A stretch of DNA of 64,000 bases from Desulfocurvus vexinensis DSM 17965 (GCF_000519125.1 NZ_JAEX01000001.1:248001-312000), one strand, 5' to 3'. Positions 16,418 to 28,478 are shown, counted from the stretch's first letter. Numbers and translations are program-made. The notes: a model not told the origin generated them from the letters alone.

Positions 16418-17113
16418 ATGGCCGAACCGGGCCGGAACATGGTGGAGCTTGAGCAGGTGCGCCTGACGCTGACCGGCGGCGCGGGCGCGGTGGAGGTCCT
16501 GCGCGGGGTGGACCTGACGGTCCAGGCCGGGCAGACCCTGAGCGTGGCCGGGCCCTCGGGGGCCGGCAAGACGACCATGCTCATGGTCATGGCCGGGCTG
16601 GAGCGCGCCACCTCGGGCCGCGTGGTGGTGGATGGGCACGACCTGCGCGCCCTGGACGAGGACGGGCTGGCGCGCTTCCGGCGCGGGGCGGTGGGCGTGG
16701 TCTTCCAGGCTTTCCACTTGGTGCCGACCATGACCGCCCTGGAGAACGTGGCCCTGCCCCTGGAGTTCGCGGGCAGCCGCGACGCCTGGGATCGCGCCCG
16801 CGAAAGCCTGGCCGCCGTGGGCCTGGAGAACCGCTCCGGGCACTACCCCGCCGAGCTGTCCGGCGGCGAGCAGCAGCGGGTGGCCATCGCCCGGGCCTTC
16901 GCCCCCGGGCCGCGCCTGCTTCTGGCCGACGAACCCACGGGCAACCTCGACGAGGACACCGGCGCCCGGGTGGCCGACCTGCTCTTCGAGCTGCGCGAAA
17001 GGCGCGGCGCGACCCTGGTGCTCATCACCCACGACATGCAGCTGGCTGCGCGCTGCGCCCGTACGGTGCATATGCACGGCGGGCAGCTCGGCGGCGGGGA
17101 GCCCCGGGCGTGA
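16418..17113 (+). CDS. ABC transporter ATPase (LolD/YbbA type)
   Basis: 231-aa ATP-binding subunit: Walker A GPSGAGKTT (about 42-50), Q-loop VFQAFHLVPTMTALENV, signature [14 protein letters not shown] (about 147-160), Walker B LLLADEPTGNLDE and switch H in THD. The LolD-subfamily 'NVALPLEF' segment and the adjacent FtsX permease indicate a MacB/LolCDE-like or YbbAP exporter/mechanotransmitter. RBS AAGGAG at 16405; last codon overlaps the permease GTG. Confidence 0.88.
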   Translation: MAEPGRNMVELEQVRLTLTGGAGAVEVLRGVDLTVQAGQTLSVAGPSGAGKTTMLMVMAGLERATSGRVVVDGHDLRALDEDGLARFRRGAVGVVFQAFHLVPTMTALENVALPLEFAGSRDAWDRARESLAAVGLENRSGHYPAELSGGEQQRVAIARAFAPGPRLLLADEPTGNLDEDTGARVADLLFELRERRGATLVLITHDMQLAARCARTVHMHGGQLGGGEPRA

Positions 17114-19650
17114 CCCGGCTGGCCGAACTGGGCCTGGCCCTGCGCCTGGCCCGGCGCGAGATGCGCGGCGGCACGCGGGGCCTGCGGGTCTTTCTGGCCT
17201 GCCTGGCCCTGGGGGTGGCGGCCATCGCCGCCGTGGGCACCTTCGCCGCCGGGGTCGGCGGCGGGCTGGCGGCCAACGCCCGGGCCATCCTGGGCGGCGA
17301 TGTGCAACTGGTGCGCTCGCATGTGCCCGTGGATTCCGCCGTGGCCCGGGCCCTGGAGGCCCGGGGCAGGCTCTCGCGCCAGGTGGACCTGCGCGTCATG
17401 GTCCGCGCCCGTGAGGGCCAGGGCTCGGCCCTGGCCGAGCTCAAGGCCGTGGACGAGGCCTACCCGCTGTACGGCAAATTCCACCTGCGGGGCGGCTTCG
17501 GCCTGCCCGCCGCCCTGGCCGGGCGCGACGGGCTGCCGGGGGCCGTGGCCGAACAGGCCCTGCTGGAGCGGCTGAACCTGCTGCTGGGCGATGTGGTGCG
17601 CGTGGGCGACGCCGAGTTCGTGCTCACGGGCATCATCCGCCAGGAGCCGGACCGGGTCGGCCAGTTCTGGGCCCTGGGCCCGCGGCTCATCGTCGGCCTG
17701 GACGCCCTGACGGCCTCGGGGGTGGTCCGGCCCGGGACCCTGGCCCGCTACGTCTACAACCTGCGCCTGCCGGACGGGGCCACGCCCGCCGACGCCGACG
17801 CCCTGGCTGGCGAACTGCTGGACGCCCACCCCGACGGCGGCTTCCGGGCGCGCACCTTCCACAAGGCCGCCACGCGGCTGACCTGGCTGCTGGACGATGT
17901 GGCCCAGTACCTGACCCTGGTGGGGCTGGCCACGCTGCTGGTGGGCGGCATCGGCGTGGCCGGGGCGGTGCGCGCGTTCCTGGCCGGGCGCGAGCGGTCC
18001 ATCGCCGTGATGAAGGCCCTGGGCGCCTCGCGGCGGCTGGTGTCCACCATCTATTTCATCCAGGTCATGGCCCTGGCCCTGGCGGGCAGCCTGACCGGCG
18101 CCCTGGCGGGCTGGCTGACGGCCTGGGCCGGGGCGGGGCCGCTGGCCCTGCGCCTGGGCGTGCCCCTGGCCCGGGAGACGGCGGTGCTGCCCTCGGCCCT
18201 GGCCGTGGCCTACGGGCTGCTCACGGCCCTGGCCTTTTCGCTGTGGCCGCTGTCCGCCGCCGGGCTGACCTCGCCCGCGCGGCTGTTCCGGGGCTACGCC
18301 GACGCCGGGCGCCGCCGCCCGGGCCGGGGCACGCTGGCGGCCTGCGCCGGGGCCGTGCTGGCGCTCATGGCCCTTTTGACCCTGGCCAGCGAGGACCGCA
18401 TCGTGGCCCTGGGCTTCGCGGCCTGCGCCCTGGGCAGCGTGGCGGTGCTGCGGGCCTGGGCGGTGCTGGTGCGGCGTGTGGCCGCGCGGCTGCCGCGCCC
18501 GGGCAGCCCGCGCCTGCGTCAGGCCGTGGCCAACCTGCACCGCCCCGGGGCCGCCACGGCCAGCGTGATCTTCTCCCTGGGCCTGGGGCTCACGGTGCTG
18601 GTGGCCGTGGTGCTGGTCGAGGGCAACATCCGCGACCTCATCGGCCGCCAGACCCCGAGCACGGCACCCTCGTTCTTCTTCATCGACATCCCGCGCGGGC
18701 GCATGGAAGCCCTGGAGAGTACGGCCATGGCCGTGCCGGGCGTGTCGCGCATGGAGAAACAGCCTTCCATCCGCGGCCGCATCGTGGAGATCGACGGGCG
18801 CGACGCCGACAGCGTGGACGTGGACCCCGACGTGGCCTGGGCCCTGCGTTCGGACCGGGGGCTGACCTTCGCCGGGCCCATGCCGCCCGGCGTGGAGCTG
18901 ACCCAGGGCGCGTGGTGGGCGCCGGACTACCAGGGCCCGCCGCTCATCTGCCTGGACGAGCGCGTCTGCCGGGGCTTCGGCATGACCCTGGGCGACACGC
19001 TGACGGTCAACGTGCTCGGGCGGCGGATGACGGGCACCGTGGCCTGCACCCGGCGCATCGACTGGACCACCGGGGGCCTGAACCACACCATCATCTTCTC
19101 CCCGGGGGTGCTCGAGGGCGCGCCGTACACCTGGATCGCCACGGCCTACGCCGACCCCGGGCAGGAGACGGCCCTGTTCCGCGCCGTGACCGAGGCCTTC
19201 CCCGAGGTGGTGGCCATCTCCATGCGCGAGGTGCTGGAAAATCTGGCTGAACTGGTGGACGATGTGGGGCTGGCCGTGGGCGCGGCGGCGGCCCTGGCCC
19301 TGGTGGCCGGGCTGCTGGTGCTGGCCGAGGCCCTGCGCGCCAACCTGCGCGCGCGGCACTACGACGCGGTGGTCTTCAAGGTCCTGGGCGCCACGCGGCG
19401 CGACATCATGGCCGCGCTGGTGCTGGAGTTCGCCATCCTGGGCGCGGCGGCGGCGGCCCTGGCGGCGCTGCTGGGCATCGCGGGCTCCTGGCTCTTTGTC
19501 ACCGGGGCGCTGCGCGGCAACTGGGTCTTCCTGCCACTGCCCCTGGCGGCCATCACCGTGGGCGGGGTGACGGCCACGGTGCTCCTGGGTCTGCTCGGCG
19601 TGCGCCGGGCGCTGCGCGGCAGCGCCTGGGGCGTGCTGCGCAACGAGTAG
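17110..19650 (+). CDS. FtsX-like ABC permease (YbbP type)
   Basis: 846-aa permease with a GTG start overlapping the ATPase stop (GTGA). An N-terminal helix (FLACLALGVAAIAAVGTFAA) leads to a periplasmic domain, then an FtsX block at about residues 265-400 (VGLATLLVGGIGVAGAVRAFL, ERSIAVMKALGASRRLV), a second periplasmic domain, and a second FtsX block (about 715-840) with AVVFKVLGATRRDIMAALVLE. Duplicate FtsX domains and the length match YbbP, the partner of YbbA, and differ from the shorter LolC/E. Likely a lipid or lipoprotein-linked mechanotransmission system. Confidence 0.85.
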   Translation: MTRLAELGLALRLARREMRGGTRGLRVFLACLALGVAAIAAVGTFAAGVGGGLAANARAILGGDVQLVRSHVPVDSAVARALEARGRLSRQVDLRVMVRAREGQGSALAELKAVDEAYPLYGKFHLRGGFGLPAALAGRDGLPGAVAEQALLERLNLLLGDVVRVGDAEFVLTGIIRQEPDRVGQFWALGPRLIVGLDALTASGVVRPGTLARYVYNLRLPDGATPADADALAGELLDAHPDGGFRARTFHKAATRLTWLLDDVAQYLTLVGLATLLVGGIGVAGAVRAFLAGRERSIAVMKALGASRRLVSTIYFIQVMALALAGSLTGALAGWLTAWAGAGPLALRLGVPLARETAVLPSALAVAYGLLTALAFSLWPLSAAGLTSPARLFRGYADAGRRRPGRGTLAACAGAVLALMALLTLASEDRIVALGFAACALGSVAVLRAWAVLVRRVAARLPRPGSPRLRQAVANLHRPGAATASVIFSLGLGLTVLVAVVLVEGNIRDLIGRQTPSTAPSFFFIDIPRGRMEALESTAMAVPGVSRMEKQPSIRGRIVEIDGRDADSVDVDPDVAWALRSDRGLTFAGPMPPGVELTQGAWWAPDYQGPPLICLDERVCRGFGMTLGDTLTVNVLGRRMTGTVACTRRIDWTTGGLNHTIIFSPGVLEGAPYTWIATAYADPGQETALFRAVTEAFPEVVAISMREVLENLAELVDDVGLAVGAAAALALVAGLLVLAEALRANLRARHYDAVVFKVLGATRRDIMAALVLEFAILGAAAAALAALLGIAGSWLFVTGALRGNWVFLPLPLAAITVGGVTATVLLGLLGVRRALRGSAWGVLRNE

Positions 19651-19847
19651 GGGGGCCCGGCGCCGGGCCCGGGTGCGCGCAGGGGCAGCCCGGAACGGCC
19701 GTGACTCTTGACGACCCGCAAGCCGCCGGGCCCGGGCGGCAGGGGCAGCCCGCTGTACCGACCAGCCAGCCCCGGATGCACGCTACACGCCGGACCCGGG
19801 CGCGGCTGGCCGCCAGCCGGGGCGCCCCCCCACGGAAAAGCACGCCG

Positions 19848-19894
19848 AAAAAAGACGCTCCCGCGTGGCTGTTGCACGCGGGAGCGTCTTTTTT
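19848..19894. terminator. bidirectional terminator
   Basis: A perfect 20-bp inverted repeat (19848-19867 with 19875-19894, loop of 7) flanked by A6 and T6. It ends the ABC operon and the convergent esterase gene. The preceding 19651-19847 holds no gene I can support. Confidence 0.92.
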
Positions 19895-19909
19895 CGTGCC
19901 CTGCGGCCC

Positions 19910-20695
19910 TCAGGGCCGCGCCGCCGCCTGGACCAGGGCGCGTACCCCGGGCAGCAGGGCCCGGGCGATGACGGCCACCCCACGTTCGTTGGGGTGGATG
20001 CCGTCGTCCTGGTTCAGGGCCGGGTCCAGGGCCACGCCGTCCAGCAGGAAGGGATGCAGGGGCACGCCGTGGCGCGCCGCCACGCGCGGGAACACGGCGT
20101 CGAAGCGCGCGGCGTAGTCCGCGCCGTAGTTCTCCATGGCGCGCATGCCGATGAGCAGCACGGGCACGCCCCGGGCCGCGAACAGCTCCAGCATGGCGTC
20201 CAGGTTGGCTTCCATGAGCGCGGGGTCCTGGCCGCGCAGGCCGTCGTTGGCCCCCAGGGCCAGCCAGGCGCAGTCGGGGCGCTCCTCCAGCAGCCAGGGC
20301 AGGCGGGCCAGCCCGCCCGAGGTCGTGTCGCCGGACACGCCCGCGTTGACGATGCGCACGTCCAGGCCCTCCTGGCGCAGCAGGGCTTCCACCACGGCGG
20401 GCAGGGCGGCGGAGGCGGGCAGGCCGTAGCCCGCCGTGAGGCTGTCGCCCACGGCCAGCAGGGTCACGGGGCGGGGGGTGCTCATGGTGTCCTCGGAAGC
20501 GGCGGGCGTGGTGGGGGCGGCGGTGGCCTGCGGGCCCGCTGCGCGCGCGGCGGGCAGGGGCCCCAGGGCCAGGGTCAGCAGCGCGGCCAGGGCCAGGGCG
20601 CCCAGGGCCCGCGCCCAGGCCGCGCGCCCTGGGCGGCCCGGCACGGGCCCCGGCAGGCCGCCCCGCAACGGCGCGCTGCCGCGCTGCTCAAGCAT
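19910..20695 (-). CDS. tesA: TesA-like GDSL arylesterase/lysophospholipase
   Basis: SGNH hydrolase with block I AVGDSLTAGYGLP, block III GANDG and block V DGIHPN, giving the Ser, Asp and His triad; length of the catalytic part (about 190 aa) matches TesA. The start is ambiguous. From the ATG at 20695 the protein (261 aa) carries a hydrophobic signal-like segment (ALGALALAALLTLALGPLPA) for export. An internal ATG at 20485 has a better ribosome site (GAGGACACC) and would give a cytosolic 191-aa form. I annotate the secreted form because TesA is periplasmic. Confidence 0.8.
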   Translation of the reverse strand: MLEQRGSAPLRGGLPGPVPGRPGRAAWARALGALALAALLTLALGPLPAARAAGPQATAAPTTPAASEDTMSTPRPVTLLAVGDSLTAGYGLPASAALPAVVEALLRQEGLDVRIVNAGVSGDTTSGGLARLPWLLEERPDCAWLALGANDGLRGQDPALMEANLDAMLELFAARGVPVLLIGMRAMENYGADYAARFDAVFPRVAARHGVPLHPFLLDGVALDPALNQDDGIHPNERGVAVIARALLPGVRALVQAAARP

Positions 20696-20803
20696 TCCGA
20701 ACCCGCGCGCCTGCCTTGCTGCGCGCCGGTCGCGGACTGTGTTTCGCGCCTTGCCGCTCATCATTGGCGCCCGGCCCGGGAAAAGGAGGTGTCCAACACC
20801 CAC

Positions 20804-21232
20804 TCAGCCGATGGCCATCAGTTCGATTTCGAAGGTCAGATCCTGACCGGCCAGGGGGTGGTTGGCGTCCAGGGTCACGGTGCCCTCGTCCACGGCGGTG
20901 ACGTTCAGCCGGAAGGGCTGGCCGTCGGGGCCCTGGGCCTCCAGGGCCATGCCCGGCGCGGGCTCCACGCCCTGGGGCAGCTCGGTGCGCTCCACCACGT
21001 AGATCAGCTCCTCGCTGCGCTCGCCGTAGGCCTCGGCGCAGGGGATGGTGAACGTCTTGGACTGCCCGACGCTCATGCCCACGGCGGCCTTCTCGAACCC
21101 GGGGATGACCATGCCCGAGCCGATGGTGAACTCCAGGGGCTCGCGCTGGCGCGAGGTGTCGAACAGGGTGCCGTCGTCCAGGGTGCCGGTGTAGTGGATG
21201 GAAACGCTGTCGCCGCTTTTGGCCTGGGTCAT
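20804..21232 (-). CDS. FKBP-type peptidyl-prolyl isomerase (SlyD-like)
   Basis: 142 aa with the SlyD arrangement: an FKBP half (SVSIHYTGTLDDGTLFDTS, MVIPGFEKAAVGMSVGQ, IPCAEAYGER) interrupted by an insert-in-flap chaperone domain (about residues 70-120), closing with NHPLAGQDLTFEIEL. It catalyses proline isomerisation and assists folding in the cytosol. The His/Cys-rich nickel-binding tail of E. coli SlyD is absent, so a metallochaperone role is not indicated. RBS AGGAGATTTC precedes the start. Confidence 0.9.
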   Translation of the reverse strand: MTQAKSGDSVSIHYTGTLDDGTLFDTSRQREPLEFTIGSGMVIPGFEKAAVGMSVGQSKTFTIPCAEAYGERSEELIYVVERTELPQGVEPAPGMALEAQGPDGQPFRLNVTAVDEGTVTLDANHPLAGQDLTFEIELMAIG

Positions 21233-21688
21233 GAAATCTCCTGGTGGCTCCCGGAGTCCTTCCGGGGGGCTGCAAGGCCCGGGGGACGCCCGGGCCGGGG
21301 GGCCGGAATGGCCTGGACGCGGGCTGGCGGCGTGCGGCGCCCGGCCCGGTGTGCATGATTCGATGCTGGCAGCCTACAGGTTTTCCCCCTGGCGGGCAAC
21401 CGGGCTGCGGCCAGGGGCGGGGCCTGCGCCGCCGCGCGCCCGGGGGGCGGGGGACGCCTACGCGGCCTACGAGCAGTGGTGCGCCCTGCGCCGCCGCTCG
21501 CCCGGGGGCGGGGCCCGGCTGGCGCGCGGTGCAAGGCCCGCCGCCTCCGGCGCGCCACCGCCATGCGGCCCGGTCCACCGCGCTGCGCGCGCAGTGCACC
21601 GGGCGGGGCCCCGCACCCGCCCGCCCCGGCCGCGGCGCTCCCGTTTCCTTTACAACCCCGGCCCCCTTGCCTATGCTGTGCGCCCTGC
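21233..21688. other. GC-rich intergenic region before tRNA-Ser
   Basis: About 455 bases of GC-rich sequence without a gene or RNA I can support; apparent open frames here lack ribosome sites and family features. The tRNA promoter should lie near the right end. Confidence 0.4.
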
Positions 21689-21778
21689 GGAGGGGTGTCC
21701 GAGTGGTTGAAGGAGGCGGTCTTGAAAACCGCTGACGGGGCAACCTGTCCGGGGGTTCGAATCCCTCCCCCTCCGCCA
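21689..21778 (+). tRNA. tRNA-Ser (anticodon UGA)
   Basis: A 90-nt class II tRNA with encoded CCA. Acceptor stem GGAGGGG (21689-21695) pairs with CCCCTCC (21768-21774); discriminator G; anticodon stem GCGGT/ACCGC encloses CTTGAAA, giving anticodon TGA at 21723-21725. Long variable arm and GGTTCGAATCC T-arm are visible. Reads UCA and related serine codons. Confidence 0.97.
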
Positions 21779-21906
21779 CAGGGCATTCAGTCTCGCTGAA
21801 AAGTCCAGGATTGCCCGCTATTTTTTGCTTTTTTGTCTCTTGCCGCAGGGCTGGTCGTTGCGATTCCTGGGTCTGGTTGACCTTTGTTACCTTAGTGGTT
21901 ACAGTC

Positions 21907-22185
21907 GTGATCAAAAGCTTCGTCCACAAAGGGCTTGAGGTGTTCTTCACCTCCGGCAGCACCCGGGGCATCCAGGCCAAGCACGCCGGGAGGCTGGCCC
22001 GCCTGCTGGACCGCCTGGACGCCGCCACGCAAGTCCGCGACATGGACGCGCCCGGCTATGGGCTGCATCCCCTCAAGGGCGAGTTGAGCGGTCACTGGTC
22101 CGTGAAAGTCTCCGGCAACTGGCGGGTGACTTTCCGGTTCGAGAACGGCGATGCCCATGTCGTGAACTATCAGGACTACCACTAG
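21907..22185 (+). CDS. higB: HigB/RelE-family toxin
   Basis: 92 aa from the GTG at 21907; VIKSFVHKGLEVFFTSGST and GIQAKHAGRLARLLDRLDAA match HigB toxins of the '.IKSF.HKGL..FF..GS..GIQ' type, and the end HWSVKVSGNWRVTFRFENGD carries the conserved basic strand. Ribosome-dependent mRNA interferase. The longer in-frame ATG at 21811 encodes an unrelated hydrophobic leader and is rejected. A TTGACC/TTACAG pair (21877, 21899) ends just before the start, so the message may be nearly leaderless. Partner antitoxin follows after nine bases. Confidence 0.88.
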   Translation: MIKSFVHKGLEVFFTSGSTRGIQAKHAGRLARLLDRLDAATQVRDMDAPGYGLHPLKGELSGHWSVKVSGNWRVTFRFENGDAHVVNYQDYH

Positions 22186-22194
22186 GAGGCTGGC

Positions 22195-22500
22195 ATGGAC
22201 GCCACGACCCGTAAGCCGACGCACCCCGGAGCCATCATCCGCCATGACTACATGGAGCCTTTGAACCTGACCGTCACCGGGCTTGCCGCCCACCTGGGCA
22301 TCAGCCGCAAGCACCTCTCCCAGGTGATCCACGAGCGGGCCGGGGTCACGTCCGGCCTGGCCCTGCGCCTTGCCCGCGCGTTCAACACCTCCCCGGAACT
22401 CTGGCTGAACCTCCAGCGCAAGTGCGACCTCTGGGAAGCCGAGCGCGCGGCCCCGGGACTTGAGACAATCCGCCCGCTGCCGCAGCTTGCGGGGCTGTAG
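22195..22500 (+). CDS. higA: HigA antitoxin (XRE family)
   Basis: 101 aa: THPGAIIRHDYMEPLNLTVT leads into a helix-turn-helix (GLAAHLGISRKHLSQVIHER) and the typical SGLALRLARAFNTSPELWLN segment of HigA/VapI antitoxins. It neutralises HigB and represses the operon. RBS AGGAGG at 22184. The pair sits immediately beside tRNA-Ser, a common landing site for acquired DNA, though composition here is not clearly foreign. Confidence 0.9.
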   Translation: MDATTRKPTHPGAIIRHDYMEPLNLTVTGLAAHLGISRKHLSQVIHERAGVTSGLALRLARAFNTSPELWLNLQRKCDLWEAERAAPGLETIRPLPQLAGL

Positions 22501-22578
22501 CGCCGCCCCTCTTCCCCACTTTGGCTTGCCAGGTTTTCCGCTTTTCCCTCTGCTTTCCGACAGCGCGCTCCTGCCCCC

Positions 22579-25824
<3,246 letters not shown>

Positions 25825-26021
25825 TCCGACCTCGGCGCTTCGGGTTCCAGGGGCCACGGGCGGGCCGTGGCGGTTTCGTCCGTCGATGCAGGGTGCGCAG
25901 GGCGACAGCGTGTCATGTATCATATGTCCGACGCGCCTGCCACTCCCGATGTCGGCGGGCGGGCCTCCCTGCGGGGCGCGCCGTGTTTCTATTGTAGGAA
26001 AGTTTGCCGAAAAACTTGAAT

Positions 26022-26033
26022 GCCAGGAAATAT
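26022..26033 (+). promoter_or_regulatory. candidate operator GCCAGGAAATAT (copy 1)
   Basis: This 12-base AT-leaning motif lies 35 bases before the XRE-cupin start and recurs exactly at 26657-26668 before the transporter operon. Two perfect copies in front of a regulator and its neighbour suggest autoregulation by the XRE-cupin protein. Seen in sequence; binding inferred. Confidence 0.45.
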
Positions 26034-26067
26034 CGCGTTAGGGTGCCGCCAGCAGGGGAGGCTGGCG

Positions 26068-26628
26068 ATGATGCACGAAAAGAATCTTCTGGGGCAGCGT
26101 ATCCGCATGCTGCGCAGGCAGCAGGGGCTGACCCTGCGCGCCCTGGCCGATGGTGCCGGGTGTTCGGAAAGCATGCTGTCCAAGCTGGAGAACGGCAAGG
26201 GCAACCCTTCCATCAACGTGCTGCACGCCGTGTCGCGCGCCCTGGGCACCAACATGGGCTCGCTGTTCCTGCCCGCGCCCATGCCCGGGGTGGTCATGCG
26301 CCGGGGCGACCGGCACCTGGCCCAGCTCGGGCCGGGCAACGGCCAGGGAGTGATCCTCGAATACCTTTCGCCGCACCTGCCCGGGCACGTGCTCCAGGCG
26401 CATATCCATATCATCGAGCCCGGCGGCGGCACCGAGACCATCACCCACGAGGGCGAGGAGGCCGGCTACGTGCTCGAGGGTGAACTGGCGCTGACCGTGG
26501 ACGGCGAGGCCTACCACCTCCACGAGGGCGATTCCTTCTTCTTCGATTCCAGCCTGCCGCATTCCACGCGCAACCCCGGGCAGACCACGGCCCGCGTCCT
26601 GTGGGTCAACACGCCGCCCACGTTCTAG
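26068..26628 (+). CDS. XRE-cupin transcriptional regulator (PuuR-like)
   Basis: 186 aa from the ATG at 26068 (GGGGAGG at 26055). Residues 8-65 are a helix-turn-helix (IRMLRRQQGLTLRALADGAG, SESMLSKLENGKGNPSIN); residues 110-180 a cupin_2 barrel (GGGTETITHEGEEAGYVLEG, FFFDSSLPHSTRN). Regulators of this build control amine, polyamine or ethanolamine use and respond to a ligand in the barrel. It stands before the amino-acid ABC operon with a shared 12-bp motif, so it probably controls it. Confidence 0.88.
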   Translation: MMHEKNLLGQRIRMLRRQQGLTLRALADGAGCSESMLSKLENGKGNPSINVLHAVSRALGTNMGSLFLPAPMPGVVMRRGDRHLAQLGPGNGQGVILEYLSPHLPGHVLQAHIHIIEPGGGTETITHEGEEAGYVLEGELALTVDGEAYHLHEGDSFFFDSSLPHSTRNPGQTTARVLWVNTPPTF

Positions 26629-26656
26629 TCTTTTTTTGACATTTCTGGCTATCCGG

Positions 26657-26668
26657 GCCAGGAAATAT
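26657..26668 (+). promoter_or_regulatory. candidate operator GCCAGGAAATAT (copy 2)
   Basis: Second exact copy of the motif at 26022-26033, here within an imperfect palindrome (ATTTCTGGC ... GCCAGGAAAT, 26641-26666). It lies upstream of the sigma-54-like element of the transporter operon. Confidence 0.45.
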
Positions 26669-26778
26669 TTCTCAAAAAAGTCAATATCAGCCGGTTCCGC
26701 TGCCTATAAAAAGGGGGCTGGGCTGTCGCTCGCCTTTTCATCCCTGTTTTTCATGGATATTTCTTTTCAGGAAAGTCG

Positions 26779-26794
26779 TGGCACGAAGAATGCT
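26779..26794 (+). promoter_or_regulatory. sigma-54-type promoter
   Basis: TGGCACGAAGAATGCT has GG at 26780-26781 and GC at 26792-26793, exactly 10 bases apart, and matches the -24/-12 consensus TGGCAC-N5-TTGC at nearly all positions. It lies 67 bases before the substrate-binding-protein start. No enhancer-binding activator is encoded in the window. Confidence 0.6.
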
Positions 26795-26860
26795 ATCACG
26801 AAGCAAGTTGGTTGCGTTCCGATGCTTCACCTGAAACAGCCCAATGCGAGGAGAACGACA

Positions 26861-27712
26861 ATGGTATGGAAGTTCCCGGCTCCCCGAACCCTGGCCGCCT
26901 GCGTGGCCGTCTGCGCCGCGCTGCTCGCCGCCGCCCCCGCGCGGGCCGACCTGCTCGAAACCGTCAAGCAGAAGGGCGAGATCGTCATCGGCACCGAGGC
27001 CCAGTTCCCGCCCTTCGAATTCGTCGAGGACGGCAAGATCGTGGGCTACTCCGCCGATCTGCTGGAGCTGGTCATGGCCGAGCTGCCCGGCGTGGCCGTC
27101 AAGCGCCTGGACGTGCCCTGGCAGGGCATCCTGCCCGGCCTGGCCGCAGGCAAGTTCGACTATGTGGTGACCTCCGTCACCGCCACCAAGGAGCGCTACG
27201 AGCGCTACGCCCTGAGTCTGCCCGTGGCCGATGCCACCGTGGCGCTGCTGGTGCGCGCCGACTCCGACATCCAGACCCCTGCGGACGTAGCCGGGAAGAC
27301 CGTGGCCTCGCAGACCGGCTCGGCCCAGCTCCAGGCCCTCAAGGGCCTGGGCGAGACCCTGGCCGCCCAGGGCAAGGGGCTGGCCGGGATACGCGAGTAT
27401 GTGGGCTTCGACGAGGCCTACGCCGATCTGGCCGCCGGGCGCGTGGACGCCGTGGCCCAGTCCTTCCCCAACCTGGCCGACGCGGTGAAGAAGCGCCCCG
27501 ACGCTTTCCGCATCATCACCCCGCCCTTCGGCCCGGCGGTGTACTTCTCCTGGGCCGCGCGCAACGACGAGGACAGCAAGGCCCTGGCCGCCTTCTTCGA
27601 CCAGGGCCTGCGCAAGCTCAACGAGTCCGGCAAGATGCGCGAGTTGCAGGTCAAATGGTTCGGCTTCGAGATGGCCGTGCCGTCCGACGCCCTGCCCGTG
27701 CCCATCCAGTAG
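26861..27712 (+). CDS. polar amino-acid ABC transporter substrate-binding protein
   Basis: 283-aa SBP_3 family protein. Signal peptide at residues 1-30 (AACVAVCAALLAAAPARA), then GEIVIGTEAQFPPFEFVEDG, a ligand Arg-type site after SVTATKERYERYALSLP, and GKTVASQTGS. It captures a small amine or amino acid in the periplasm for the permeases downstream. ATG chosen at 26861, seven bases after GAGGAG. Probable sigma-54 transcription. Confidence 0.9.
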   Translation: MVWKFPAPRTLAACVAVCAALLAAAPARADLLETVKQKGEIVIGTEAQFPPFEFVEDGKIVGYSADLLELVMAELPGVAVKRLDVPWQGILPGLAAGKFDYVVTSVTATKERYERYALSLPVADATVALLVRADSDIQTPADVAGKTVASQTGSAQLQALKGLGETLAAQGKGLAGIREYVGFDEAYADLAAGRVDAVAQSFPNLADAVKKRPDAFRIITPPFGPAVYFSWAARNDEDSKALAAFFDQGLRKLNESGKMRELQVKWFGFEMAVPSDALPVPIQ

Positions 27713-27722
27713 CCCTTGGCCC

Positions 27723-27751
27723 GGCCCGCCCGCGCCCCGCGCGGGCGGGCC
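27723..27751 (+). terminator. intra-operon hairpin after the SBP gene
   Basis: Perfect 13-bp GC stem (27723-27735 with 27739-27751, loop of 3) without a U-tract. It likely protects the SBP mRNA 3' end or attenuates, giving more binding protein than permease. Confidence 0.55.
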
Positions 27752-27797
27752 GCCCCTCCCCAGAACGCCCCACGGGCAACCCCGACGGAAGGACACC

Positions 27798-28478
27798 GTG
27801 AGCGCATTGCCGAAACTCGACCCGGGCGTGGTCCTGGACAACCTGCCCGCCATGCTCACCGGGGCGGGCGTGACCCTGGGCGTGGCCCTGGCGTCCATCG
27901 CCGCCGGGCTGGTCATCGGCATGGGGGTCTGCCTGTGCCGCATCTCGGGCCGCCCGGCCCTGCGCGGGGCTGCGCGGGTCTACATCAGCGTGCTGCGCGG
28001 CGTGCCCATCCTCGTTTTGCTGCTGCTGGTCTTCTACATGCTGCCCCTGGTGGGCGTGGAGGCGCCCCCGCTGCTGGCGGCCATCGCCGCCCTGAGCCTG
28101 AACTCCGGGGCCTTCCAGGCCGAGATCTACCGGGGCGGCTTCGCCAGCATCGCTCCGGGCCAGGCCGAGGCCGCCCGGGCCCTGGGCCTGGGCGAGGGGC
28201 GCATCCTGGGCCGGATCATGGTGCCCCAGGTGCTGTGGCTGGTGCTTCCGGCCCTGGTGGGCGAACTCATCGTGCTGCTCAAGAACACCTCGCTCATCTC
28301 GGTCATCGCCGTCACCGAGCTGATGCGTGCCAGCCAGCAGCTGGTGTCCAAGACTTACCGGCCCACGGAAATCTACCTCGCGGCGGCCCTGTTCTACATC
28401 GTCATGAACCTGGCCCTGGCGGGGCTGGGGGCCTGGGTGCGCAGGCGCCTGGCCGGGGGCAGGGAGGTGGCGCCATGA
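27798..28478 (+). CDS. amino-acid ABC transporter permease
   Basis: 226 aa, GTG start with GGAAGGA upstream. Five or so TM helices and the EAA coupling loop ([20 protein letters not shown]) typical of HisMQ permeases. The conserved [17 protein letters not shown] segment marks the polar amino-acid class. Its stop overlaps the second permease start, indicating a heterodimeric channel. Confidence 0.9.
   Translation: MSALPKLDPGVVLDNLPAMLTGAGVTLGVALASIAAGLVIGMGVCLCRISGRPALRGAARVYISVLRGVPILVLLLLVFYMLPLVGVEAPPLLAAIAALSLNSGAFQAEIYRGGFASIAPGQAEAARALGLGEGRILGRIMVPQVLWLVLPALVGELIVLLKNTSLISVIAVTELMRASQQLVSKTYRPTEIYLAAALFYIVMNLALAGLGAWVRRRLAGGREVAP

Noticed and set aside
20485-20803. Short cytosolic or long N-terminal forms of the esterase
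   Set aside because: The ATG at 20485 has a better RBS, but the signal-like segment upstream is intact, so I kept the start at 20695. The 20803 start adds unconvincing residues.
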